Notes under the pieces: model-generated
What the model saw: the letters and a program-made list of their open reading frames with translations, nothing else
Told to the model about the DNA's origin: nothing
Database searches by the model: none
Part shown: positions 26,349-33,825 of the stretch, piece after piece
Layout: each line of letters begins with the position of its first letter
Position numbering within the stretch: position 1 is the first letter of the stretch
Program-made: the position numbers and the translations under genes
Assembly: GCF_017573505.1 (NCBI RefSeq)
Contig: NZ_JAGEOJ010000001.1
Location: forward strand, 186,001 to 250,000
Reading direction: 5' to 3'
DNA length: 64,000 nt
DNA from: Actinomadura barringtoniae
GTDB lineage: Bacteria; Actinomycetota; Actinomycetes; Streptosporangiales; Streptosporangiaceae

Positions 26349-27380
26349 CTAAAGGGCGGTGGCCAGTTCGTCGAGGGTCGTGGTGAGGACGTCGATGCCC
26401 TTGAGGTATTCGGCGATCTCGATGTTCTCGTTGTCGGAGTGGTCAAGGGAGCCGTCGCCGGGCCCGTAGGCCGCCATCGGGACGGGCCAGTGGGGCGCGA
26501 CGGTGTTCATGTCGGACGTGCCGGTCTTCAGGGTGGGGCGGGGCGTGCCGCCGTGCCGGCGGATGGCCGCGGTGACGGCCCGTACGACGGGGTCGGAACG
26601 CGGGCTGCGAGCCGCGGGGATGTGGCGGACGACCGTGACGTCGCCGCCGTTGGCGATGAGGTGCAGGCGCTCGGTCAGGGCCTCGGCGTCGAAGCCGGGC
26701 GGGACGCGGCAGTCGATGTCCAGGCGGGCCTCGATCGCGTCGCCGTGCATGCCGCGCAGGGTGGCCGCGGGGAGGTTGAACGAGCCGTGGTCGCGTTCGG
26801 GGCCCAGGGCGTCGAGGAGGTCGTGCCAGAAGCCGACCGCCACCTCGGTGGCCTTGGCCTCGGGGTTGGTGGAGTGGGTCGCGTCGCGGACGACCCGGTA
26901 GCTGATGTCGATCTTGCCCTTGTAGCCGAGCACCACCCGGGACCAGCCGCTCGGCTCACCGATGAGGAGCGCGTCGGGGGGTGAGAGGGTGCGGGCCAGG
27001 TGCTCGCCTCCCCGGGAGAGGCGTTCCTCCTCGACGGCGCCCGCGACCCGGATCGTTCCGGGGAACGAGGGGCGCGACGCGGCGGCGCTGATCATCGCGG
27101 CCAGAGGGCCCTTGGCGTCGGCGGCGCCGCGGCCGTGGAGATGGGTGGCGTCGCGGTGGACGGGCAGGGGGCGGTCGACGGTGTCCAGGTGCCCGAGGAA
27201 CATCACCACCGGACCGTTGCCCGCACCGATGTCGCCGATCACGTTGCCCGCCTCGTCGCGGCGGGCGGCCATGCCCAGGTCGTTCATGGCCTTCTCCAGG
27301 AAGCGCGCCAGCTCGTCCTCCCGCCCGGACGGCGAGGGGATGGACAGCATGGCCTGCAGCAAGTCGACGGGCGTGTTCAT
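26349..27380 (-). CDS. lysK: LysK-like M20 hydrolase releasing the product from LysW
   Basis: 343 residues of the M20 metallopeptidase family. Metal and catalytic residues are in FLGHLDTVD (His, Asp), GRGAADAKGPLA, AVEEERLSRGG (Glu base) and GEPSGWSRV. In AmCP pathways LysK cuts the isopeptide bond between the LysW C-terminal Glu and the finished amino acid. The ATG at 27380 overlaps the lysZ stop (ATGA). It is the last gene of the operon, in keeping with being the release step. Confidence 0.9.
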   Translation of the reverse strand: MNTPVDLLQAMLSIPSPSGREDELARFLEKAMNDLGMAARRDEAGNVIGDIGAGNGPVVMFLGHLDTVDRPLPVHRDATHLHGRGAADAKGPLAAMISAAASRPSFPGTIRVAGAVEEERLSRGGEHLARTLSPPDALLIGEPSGWSRVVLGYKGKIDISYRVVRDATHSTNPEAKATEVAVGFWHDLLDALGPERDHGSFNLPAATLRGMHGDAIEARLDIDCRVPPGFDAEALTERLHLIANGGDVTVVRHIPAARSPRSDPVVRAVTAAIRRHGGTPRPTLKTGTSDMNTVAPHWPVPMAAYGPGDGSLDHSDNENIEIAEYLKGIDVLTTTLDELATAL

Positions 27381-28180
27381 GCGACCTCCAGGGTCGTGCC
27401 GGTGCCGTCCAGGGCGGCGGTCACGGGACGGGGTACCCGCCCATCGCCGACCGTCACCTGGGGAACGCCCGCGAGCAGTGCCTCGCGGGCTGCGATGAGC
27501 TTGCGGTGCATGCCGCCGGTCGCCGCGTACGGCATCGAGCCCTCACGCGGCAGCGCGCAGCGCGCCAGGAGAGTGCTCTCGTCGGACGCGTCCCGCAGCA
27601 GGCCCGGGGCGGTGGTGAGCAGGATCAGCCGGTCGGCGCCCAGCGCGGCCGCGATCGCCGCTGCGGCACGGTCGGCGTCCACGTTCACCGGGGCGCCGTC
27701 CTCGCCGGTGGCGGGCGGCGACACGACCGGGACGAAGCCCGCCTTGAGGAGGGTGTGGAGTACGTCGGGGCGAACGGAGGTCAGGCGGCCGCTGTGATCA
27801 TCCCGGACGATGACCGTGCGGCCGTCTTGAACGGTGCGCTGCGCGGCCTTGCGGCGGGCGCGCAGGAGTCCCCCGCCGTCCAGGCCGGTCAGGCCCACCG
27901 CCGGAACGTCGGCGGCGGCCAGGGCGCGCAGCAGCCGGGGCTTGACGCGGCCGGTGAGGGCGAGGGTGACCGCGTCGAGAGTGGCCGGATCGGTGTGCCG
28001 GCTGGTGATGCCGCTGGGCGACACGAGGGTGCGGGTGGGCACGCCGAGCTCACGGGTCAGCCGGTCGATCTCGGGCCCGCCGCCGTGAACGAGGACCACC
28101 CGCCCGGCCAGGCCGGACAGGTCCGCGCACACCGCCTCGACGGGGACGGCGCCGCCGCATTTGACCACGAGGACGCCCAT
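27377..28180 (-). CDS. lysZ: LysZ-like [LysW]-amino acid kinase
   Basis: 267 residues of the amino-acid kinase fold related to ArgB. VVKCGGAVP (phosphate-binding Lys), VLVHGGGPEIDRL, VGLTGLDGGG and APVNVDADRAAAAIAAALGA are visible. It phosphorylates the side-chain carboxylate of Glu or aminoadipate carried on LysW. The ATG at 28180 overlaps the lysY stop (TGATG) and its stop overlaps lysK. It sits in a secondary-metabolite operon, so the substrate is a pathway intermediate and not necessarily lysine-directed. Confidence 0.9.
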   Translation of the reverse strand: MGVLVVKCGGAVPVEAVCADLSGLAGRVVLVHGGGPEIDRLTRELGVPTRTLVSPSGITSRHTDPATLDAVTLALTGRVKPRLLRALAAADVPAVGLTGLDGGGLLRARRKAAQRTVQDGRTVIVRDDHSGRLTSVRPDVLHTLLKAGFVPVVSPPATGEDGAPVNVDADRAAAAIAAALGADRLILLTTAPGLLRDASDESTLLARCALPREGSMPYAATGGMHRKLIAAREALLAGVPQVTVGDGRVPRPVTAALDGTGTTLEVA

Positions 28181-29232
28181 CAGATCGGGTGCAGGCCGGG
28201 GAACTCCAGGCCCAGGGTCTCGGGCTGGCCCGTCCGGATGTTGAGGCACTGCACGGCGGCGCCCGCCCCGCCCTTGACGAGATTGTCCAGCGCCGCGATC
28301 GCGGTGATCCGGCCGCCGCCGTGGTCGCCGCCCGCACTTTCGCCACCGTCCGCGGCGAAGCCGACGTCGCAGTAGTTGGAGCCGGACAGCAGCTTGGGGT
28401 CGGGCAGCCGGTGCGCGCCCGCGCGGTGCGCGACGATCCGGACGAACGGCTCGTCGCGGTAATGCTCGCGGTAGGCACGGCGGAGGGTCTTCTCGTCCAC
28501 CACGCCGGAGTCGGCCGTCGCCTTGGCGTGGCAGACGACCTGGACTCCGCGCACGGCCTCGACGCCGGTGGCGGCCATCCGTGCGTTCAGCCCGGTCAGC
28601 CTCGACACCTCGGCCTCGTGGCGGTGGCGGACAGGCGCGAACACCCGCATCGCTCCGCTGCGCTCGGCGTGCAGGTTGGAGTCCCCCGCGAGCGCGCCCG
28701 AGCCACTCGATCCGGTACGGGCGTCGATCTGCACGTCGGGCTCGATCAGGCCGGTCAGCGGACGCAGCGCGAGGATCGCGGCGGTGGCCATGCATCCCGG
28801 CACGCTGATGAGATCGGCGTCGGCCAGCTCGGCACGGAAGATCTCCGGAATGCCGGGGACGAAGTCGTTCAGCAGTTCGGGTGCGGTGTGCGGGACGCCG
28901 TAGTACCGCTCGTAGACCGAGGTGTCGGGCAGCCGGAAGTCGCCGGACAGGTCGATGACCGTCTTGGCGTGCCGCCTCACTTCGGGCAGCAGGTTCATCG
29001 TGGCCCGGTGCGGCGTGGCGGTCAGCAGCACGTCGCAATCGTCCAGGTCGTCGGGAGCGCTGAACGCCAGGTTGGTCTGGGCCCGCAGGTTCGGGTGAAC
29101 GGAGTCGACGCGGCGGCCCGGGAAGCGGGTGGAGATCGCCTGGGTGACCTCCGTTCCGGGATGCCCGATCAGGAGCCGCAGGAGCTCGCCGCCCAGGTAT
29201 CCGGCGGCGCCCATGACGCTGACCCGGATCAC
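28180..29232 (-). CDS. lysY: LysY-like [LysW]-acyl-phosphate reductase
   Basis: 350 residues of the ArgC/LysY family. The N-terminal NADPH-binding motif GAAGYLGGELLRLL, catalytic Cys in SVPGCMATAAILAL, and TGSSGSGALAGDSNLHAERSGA are visible. It reduces the acyl phosphate made by LysZ to the semialdehyde while tethered to LysW. A GTG at 29232 overlaps the lysX stop (GTGA). Compared with ArgC, the GSSGSG loop and the AmCP neighbours favour the LysW-linked form. Confidence 0.9.
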   Translation of the reverse strand: MIRVSVMGAAGYLGGELLRLLIGHPGTEVTQAISTRFPGRRVDSVHPNLRAQTNLAFSAPDDLDDCDVLLTATPHRATMNLLPEVRRHAKTVIDLSGDFRLPDTSVYERYYGVPHTAPELLNDFVPGIPEIFRAELADADLISVPGCMATAAILALRPLTGLIEPDVQIDARTGSSGSGALAGDSNLHAERSGAMRVFAPVRHRHEAEVSRLTGLNARMAATGVEAVRGVQVVCHAKATADSGVVDEKTLRRAYREHYRDEPFVRIVAHRAGAHRLPDPKLLSGSNYCDVGFAADGGESAGGDHGGGRITAIAALDNLVKGGAGAAVQCLNIRTGQPETLGLEFPGLHPI

Positions 29233-30113
29233 CCGATCGCTCCGGCCTGCTCTGCGGCGGAGAGCACGTGGGTGACGATCGCGTCCGCGACGTCCACGGC
29301 CTCGCCGTGCGCCTCCTGCAAGCCGCGGAACTCCACGGTGTGGTTGACCTCCAGCACCAGCGGCCCATCGGGGCCCTCGATCAGATCGACGCCCAGCACG
29401 CCGCCGCCGACCGCGCGCGCGGCCGCCAGCGCCGGCTCGGTCAGCTCGGGGGTGAGCGGGCACGGTTCGGAACGCGCACCGAGCGCGGCGTTGGTACGCC
29501 AGCCGCCGTCGCCGTAGCGGTACGTCGCGCCGATCACCTCATCACCGGCGACGATCACCCGGATGTCACGGCCCGGCTTGTCGACCAGCTCTTGCAGGTA
29601 GACGATGTGCTGCTGCGGCGAGGGCAGCGCCGCCCGGTGCTCCAGAACGGTCTCGGCGCCCGCCCGGTCGTGGACCGCCGCCACCAGCCGTCCCCAGGAG
29701 CCCGCCAGCGGTTTGATCACGACCGGAAAGCCCAGCTTCTCGGCCGCCTCGGCGCCCGCCTCCGGCGTCAGAGCCACCGCCGTGCGCGGGACGGGGATTC
29801 CGGCACGTTCCAGTGCCAGCGACGTGCGCAGCTTGTCGCCGCAGACCTCGATCACCTCGGACCGGTTGACCGTGGGGACGCCGCGGGCCTCCAGCAGCAG
29901 CGACGCGTACATGCCGCGGCTGAGGGAGATCTCCCGGTTCAGCGCCGCCGCGTACGCCGGAACGCCGCCGCCCGCACGCGGACCGCCGTCCAGCTCGGCG
30001 CTGAACCGGCGAGTGTCGATGTGGACGTACGGCACCTCGCGGCGCTCCAGGGCGGCGAAGAGGCGTTTCTCCTCGTACCGCACCCTGGAGGCCAGCACGG
30101 CCACCGGCCTCAC
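29229..30113 (-). CDS. lysX: LysX-like ATP-grasp ligase attaching an amino acid to LysW
   Basis: 294 residues of the RimK/LysX ATP-grasp family: VNRSEVIEVCGDKLRTSLAL, GFPVVIKPLAGSWGR, DIRVIVAGDEVIGATYRY and the metal-binding LVLEVNHTVEFRG. It forms the isopeptide between the LysW C-terminal Glu side chain and the alpha-amine of a Glu-like amino acid. A GTG at 30113 overlaps the lysW stop (GTGA). Whether it prefers Glu or 2-aminoadipate cannot be decided by eye. Confidence 0.9.
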   Translation of the reverse strand: MRPVAVLASRVRYEEKRLFAALERREVPYVHIDTRRFSAELDGGPRAGGGVPAYAAALNREISLSRGMYASLLLEARGVPTVNRSEVIEVCGDKLRTSLALERAGIPVPRTAVALTPEAGAEAAEKLGFPVVIKPLAGSWGRLVAAVHDRAGAETVLEHRAALPSPQQHIVYLQELVDKPGRDIRVIVAGDEVIGATYRYGDGGWRTNAALGARSEPCPLTPELTEPALAAARAVGGGVLGVDLIEGPDGPLVLEVNHTVEFRGLQEAHGEAVDVADAIVTHVLSAAEQAGAIG

Positions 30114-30277
30114 TCGCCCCAGTCCTCCTCGATCTCGGGGGCCAGGGACAGGGACACCGGGTCCAGCTCGACCACTTCCAGCTCGCTGGAGCAGTCGCCG
30201 CACTGGGCGATCTCGCTGAGCCGCACCGGCTCGGCGAGCTCGACCGGGCCTTCACACTCGGGACAGGTCAGGGTCAC
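30110..30277 (-). CDS. lysW: LysW-type amino-group carrier protein
   Basis: A 55-residue acidic carrier. Two zinc-binding CxxC pairs (CPEC near the start and CGDC in IAQCGDCSSELEVV) frame the globular domain, and the C-terminus EDWGE is the conserved tail whose last Glu carries the substrate. A GTG at 30277 with GGAGG eight bases upstream gives the usual 53-56-residue length; the ATG at 30292 would lie inside the transketolase reading frame. It overlaps the transketolase C-subunit gene by 26 bp and lysX by 4 bp. Confidence 0.92.
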   Translation of the reverse strand: MTLTCPECEGPVELAEPVRLSEIAQCGDCSSELEVVELDPVSLSLAPEIEEDWGE

Positions 30278-31301
30278 TCGTACCGCCTCCATCGATTGCT
30301 CCGATCAGGTTCAGGGCCGCGCCGAGGGCGGCGTCGGACGTGATTCCGTACCGGCTGAGCAGCTCGTCCTGGCCGCCCACGCGTTCGGAGAACGTGGCGG
30401 GCATGCCGATCCGGGAGACCCGGGCGGGCGCGTGCTCGGCCAGCGTCTCGGCGACCGCGCCGCCGAGGCCGCCCGCGCGCCAGTGCTCCTCGATCGTGAC
30501 GACGCCGGCCGTCCCCGCGGCCGCGGTAACGATGGCGTCCACGTCGAGCGGGAGAAGCGTGTGCAGGTTGAGGACGGCGGCCCGCACGCCGTGCTCCGCC
30601 AGCCGGTCCGCGGCGCGCAGCGCGGCCAGCACCGGATGCGGCCCGCAGGCGATGAACGCGACGTCCCCGCCGTGCCGGAGCCACTGGGCCTTGCCGATCT
30701 CGAACGGCCTGACCCCGGCGACCCCGGCCGCCGCCCCTGGCTGAACGAACCCGTCCAGGTCCGGGGTCGCGGAACGGCCGAGCCGGATGTAGGCGGGACC
30801 GGGCAGCGCGACGCTCTGCCGTACCGCCTCCTCCGCCTGCCGCGCGTCGCCCGGAACGACCACCGTGAAGCCGGGCAGCACCCGCATGATCGCCAGGTCT
30901 TCCAGCGAGTGGTGGGTCGGGCCGAGGTGACCTGCGGCCAGCCCGCCGTGAGTGGCGACGATGCGCACGGGCAGCTCGTTGTACGCGACGTCGATCTTGA
31001 CGGCCTCCAGCGCCCGGGTGGTGGCGAAGGTGGCCATCGTGCTGACGTACGGCATCTTCCCGCTCGCGGCGAGGCCCGCCGCAGTGCCCATCAGGTTGTG
31101 CTCGGCGATGCCGAGGTTCAGGTAGCGGTCCGGGACGGCGGCGAACGCGTCGCGCTCGAACAGCCCGGTGTCGCTGTCCAGGCAGTACAGCCGGTCGTCG
31201 GCGAGCATCAGCCCGGGCAGCAGGTCGCGGTACGCCTCGCGCGCGGACTTCGGCCGGGGAACCGCGTCACCGGCCGGGGCCATCACGCCTTCGCTTGTCA
31301 T
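30252..31301 (-). CDS. Transketolase C-terminal subunit
   Basis: 349 residues comprising the pyrimidine-binding and C-terminal domains of a split transketolase: FLNLGIAEHNLMG-type segment (NLGIAEHNLMGTAAGLAASG with the cofactor-activating Glu), THGGLAAGHLGPTHHSLED, and PGDARQAEEAV. With the N-subunit it would transfer a two-carbon unit to an aldehyde. In vazabitide/azinomycin-type pathways a transketolase extends the LysW-bound semialdehyde, and the position between the encapsulin and lysW genes fits that. The ATG at 31301 overlaps the N-subunit stop (ATGA). Confidence 0.9.
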   Translation of the reverse strand: MTSEGVMAPAGDAVPRPKSAREAYRDLLPGLMLADDRLYCLDSDTGLFERDAFAAVPDRYLNLGIAEHNLMGTAAGLAASGKMPYVSTMATFATTRALEAVKIDVAYNELPVRIVATHGGLAAGHLGPTHHSLEDLAIMRVLPGFTVVVPGDARQAEEAVRQSVALPGPAYIRLGRSATPDLDGFVQPGAAAGVAGVRPFEIGKAQWLRHGGDVAFIACGPHPVLAALRAADRLAEHGVRAAVLNLHTLLPLDVDAIVTAAAGTAGVVTIEEHWRAGGLGGAVAETLAEHAPARVSRIGMPATFSERVGGQDELLSRYGITSDAALGAALNLIGAIDGGGTSDPDLSRV

Positions 31302-32173
31302 GAGGTCGCCCGCTTGTGCCGGGCGCGCAGGACGGCGAGGGAACGTTCGGTCTGGCGGCCGTTCAGCTTGGCGTAGTGGCTGCGGGCCTTGGCCTCCAGC
31401 GACGGCAGCCCGCGTCCCTTGACGGTGCGCGCGATGATCACGTGCGGACGGCCCGTACCGTCCACATCGGCGGCGTCCGGGGCGAGCGCCTGGCGCAGCG
31501 CGCCGTAGTCGTGGCCGTCCACCTCGCGGACCACCCAGCCGAAGCTGCGCCAGCGGTCGGCCAGCGGCTCCAGGCCGATGGTGTCCTCGGTGGCGCCGGT
31601 GATCTGCAGGCTGTTGCGGTCGACGATGGCGGTCAGGTTGCCCAGCCCGAGCGAGGCCGAGGCCATGGCCGCCTCCCAGACCGACCCTTCCTGCAGTTCG
31701 CCGTCGCCCATGACCGTGAAGCACCGGCGGTCCCGGCGCGCGAGGGCGAACCCGTTCGTCAACGCGAGCCCGTGCCCGAGCGAACCGGTGGGCATCTCCA
31801 CACCCGGCACGGCGCGGACCGGGTGGCCCATCAGCCTGCTGCCCGGCCGGGCGTACCCCGCGAGTTCGGCGGTCGGGAAGAAGCCCCGTTCGGCCAGCAC
31901 GGCGTACAGGCAGATGGCGCCGTGGCCCTTGCTGAGCAGGAAGATGTCGCGGTCCATCGCGGCGGGGCGGCGCGGGTCGATCCGCATGACCTCGAAGTAG
32001 AGAAGCGTGAGGATCTCGACCAGCGACATCGATCCGCCCAGATGGCCGCCCTCGGGTCCCGCGCACATGCCCACGATGTGCTCGCGCACCCGGTGGGCGA
32101 CGGCCGACAGCTCTGTCGGCGGCGGATCCGGCGGCAGATCGGGCGGCAGATCGGGCGCGGCCTGCCCGCTCAT
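31298..32173 (-). CDS. Transketolase N-terminal subunit with Pro/Asp-rich N-tail
   Basis: 291 residues forming the diphosphate-binding half of a thiamine-diphosphate transketolase: GHLGGSMSLVEILTLLYF, LSKGHGAICLYAVLAERG, and GDGELQEGSVWEAAMAS followed by IVDRNSLQ (Mg-ThDP motif). Residues 7-20 form a proline-rich repeat (PDLPPDLPPDPPPTEL) absent from ordinary transketolases. Its start (ATG 32173) overlaps the stop of the encapsulin-like gene (TGATG). The disordered tail is a candidate for docking to the shell protein; that is an inference. Confidence 0.9.
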   Translation of the reverse strand: MSGQAAPDLPPDLPPDPPPTELSAVAHRVREHIVGMCAGPEGGHLGGSMSLVEILTLLYFEVMRIDPRRPAAMDRDIFLLSKGHGAICLYAVLAERGFFPTAELAGYARPGSRLMGHPVRAVPGVEMPTGSLGHGLALTNGFALARRDRRCFTVMGDGELQEGSVWEAAMASASLGLGNLTAIVDRNSLQITGATEDTIGLEPLADRWRSFGWVVREVDGHDYGALRQALAPDAADVDGTGRPHVIIARTVKGRGLPSLEAKARSHYAKLNGRQTERSLAVLRARHKRATS

Positions 32174-33009
32174 CAGCGCCGGCCCGGAAGTGAGGTGAGC
32201 ACGAAGTGTCCCGGCAGGTGCACGGCGAGGCCCTCGCGGATCTCGGCCACCAGCGAGTCCCCTTCCAGCCGGATCGTCGAGGAGCGGCGGTCCAGCAGGG
32301 TCGCGGCGGCGGTGAAGTCGCCGACCATCGCCGTTCCCGGGGGGATCATGCGGGTGCGGCTGACCTTCACGCCCTGGACGGCGAGCCGTTCCAGGAACGC
32401 GCCGTCGGCGACCAGCGGCCACCAGTCGTCGGGGTGCATGACGATCCCGTCGGCCGACCCGCCGTACCACTCGCACAGCGCCGCCGTCGCCAGCAGCGCA
32501 TCGGCCGCCGACTCCTCTTCGGCCGCTTCCGGGCGGTGGCGCAGGCCCGGCGAACGCAGCAGGCCGCGGATCGGGCCGGTCCCGTTCAGCAGGACGTCGT
32601 TCTCCGCCGTGCCGAGCCGCACCAGCAGCCGGTAGTCGACGAACGCGGCCAGCGCGGCGGGGTCGGTGAGGATCTCGGCGGGCACCGGTACGGCGGCGCG
32701 GATCGTCTGCGTCTTCACCGCCTGCGCGCCGACCTCGAACTTCCACTCGGGGGCGGCGTCGTCGGGCGCGGTGTTCTCGGACCGCTCGGTGAAGACGGTG
32801 ACCTCGTCGGAGTCGACGACCGCCTTGCGGAGCAGGTGCCTGACGGTGAGGCGGGGACGGCGCTTGGCCGGCGGGAACAGGTCGCTGATGGAGGCGCGCA
32901 GCTCGACCGAGGCGTCCGGCCCCCGCCGGGCGTGGGCGAGCGCGAACTCCTCCCCCGGGCTGCGCCGGGTCAGCTCCGGGTCGTCCAGCATCATGCGAAC
33001 GTCGGACAC
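32173..33009 (-). CDS. HK97-fold shell protein, probable Family 3 (natural-product) encapsulin
   Basis: 278 residues resembling phage major capsid proteins. A short N-terminal arm is followed by an E-loop-like stretch (EVTVFTERSENTAPDDAAPEW), the FEVGAQAVKTQTIRAAVPVPAEIL to FVDYRLLVRLGTAENDVLLNG spine, the P-domain segment GIVMHPDDWWPLV, and a C-terminal A-domain (MIPPGTAMVGDFTAAATLLDRRSSTIRLEGDS). There are no phage genes around; it is fused into a biosynthetic operon by stop/start overlap with the transketolase. Family 3 encapsulins are known from natural-product clusters with carrier proteins, SDRs and sulfotransferases. A GTG at 33009 with GGGAG is the start. I am fairly confident of the fold, less so of assembly. 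Confidence 0.75.
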   Translation of the reverse strand: MSDVRMMLDDPELTRRSPGEEFALAHARRGPDASVELRASISDLFPPAKRRPRLTVRHLLRKAVVDSDEVTVFTERSENTAPDDAAPEWKFEVGAQAVKTQTIRAAVPVPAEILTDPAALAAFVDYRLLVRLGTAENDVLLNGTGPIRGLLRSPGLRHRPEAAEEESAADALLATAALCEWYGGSADGIVMHPDDWWPLVADGAFLERLAVQGVKVSRTRMIPPGTAMVGDFTAAATLLDRRSSTIRLEGDSLVAEIREGLAVHLPGHFVLTSLPGRR

Positions 33010-33041
33010 GCGTCACACTCCCAGTGATCGAACAGGACGGG

Positions 33042-33824
33042 TCACACTCCCAGCGAACGGCCGCCGTCGACGACCTGGACGGTGCCGGTGACGAAGCTCG
33101 CGCGGTCGCTCAGCAGGAACGTTCCGGCCGCCGCGACCTCCTCGGGGCGGGCCACCCGGCCGAGCGGGATGCCCGCCTCCTCGGCGACCCGGGCGACCTG
33201 GGCGGCACGCGCCTCGGCGTCGCCGCTGAGGCCGCTGAGCAGCGCGTCGGTCGCGGTGTAGCCGGGCGCGAGCACGTTGACGGTGATGTTCCCCTGCCCG
33301 AGCTCGTGCACCAGCGTCTTGGCGTAGCCGATCAGCCCGGACCGCGCGATGCCCGACAGCGCGTACTTGGGGATGAGGTCGCGGATCGTCTCACTGGTGA
33401 TCATGAGGATCCGGCCCCAGCCCGCCTCGCGCAGGTGCGGCAGCGCCGCCTGGGCGAGCGCGATGTGGGCGATCATGCCGAGCTCGAACGCGGCGCGATA
33501 GTCGTCCGGGCCGAACGCGCTGGTCGGACCGGCGGGCGGCCCGCCGGCGTTGGTGACCGCGATGTGCACCGCGCCGTGCTCGGCGGCGGTGTCCTCGACC
33601 CAGGCGCGGGCCGCCTCGGTGTCGCGGATGTCCAGCGTGCGGATGCCGACGTCCGCGCCCAGCTCGGCGCGGAGGCCGTCGCGGGCCTTGGCGAGCCGCG
33701 CGGGGTCGCGGCCGGCGATCGACACCGTGGCGCCCTCGCGGACCAGGTCGCGCGCGATCGCCAGGCCGATGCCCGCGGAGCCGCCCGAGACCAGGGCGAC
33801 CTTTCCGTTCAGTCCGAGGTCCAC
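33042..33824 (-). CDS. Short-chain dehydrogenase/reductase
   Basis: About 260 residues. The Rossmann motif is SGGSAGIGLAIA, the NAG motif is NAGGPPAGP, and the catalytic region is ITSETIRDLIPKYALSGIARSGLIGYAK. The Ser and Tyr are identifiable, but the residue four after Tyr is Gly, not the usual Lys (YALSG), so the YxxxK motif is incomplete. It probably reduces a ketone in the LysW-bound chain after transketolase extension. A GTG at 33824 lies right after the sulfotransferase stop with a GGAGAAGGG site. It is followed 32 bp later by the encapsulin gene. Confidence 0.85.
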   Translation of the reverse strand: MDLGLNGKVALVSGGSAGIGLAIARDLVREGATVSIAGRDPARLAKARDGLRAELGADVGIRTLDIRDTEAARAWVEDTAAEHGAVHIAVTNAGGPPAGPTSAFGPDDYRAAFELGMIAHIALAQAALPHLREAGWGRILMITSETIRDLIPKYALSGIARSGLIGYAKTLVHELGQGNITVNVLAPGYTATDALLSGLSGDAEARAAQVARVAEEAGIPLGRVARPEEVAAAGTFLLSDRASFVTGTVQVVDGGRSLGV

Positions 33825-33825
33825 C

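Noticed and set aside
32173..33009. The capsid-like gene as a prophage remnant
   Set aside because: No portal, terminase, protease or tail genes are nearby, the GC content equals its neighbours, and its codons overlap biosynthetic genes.
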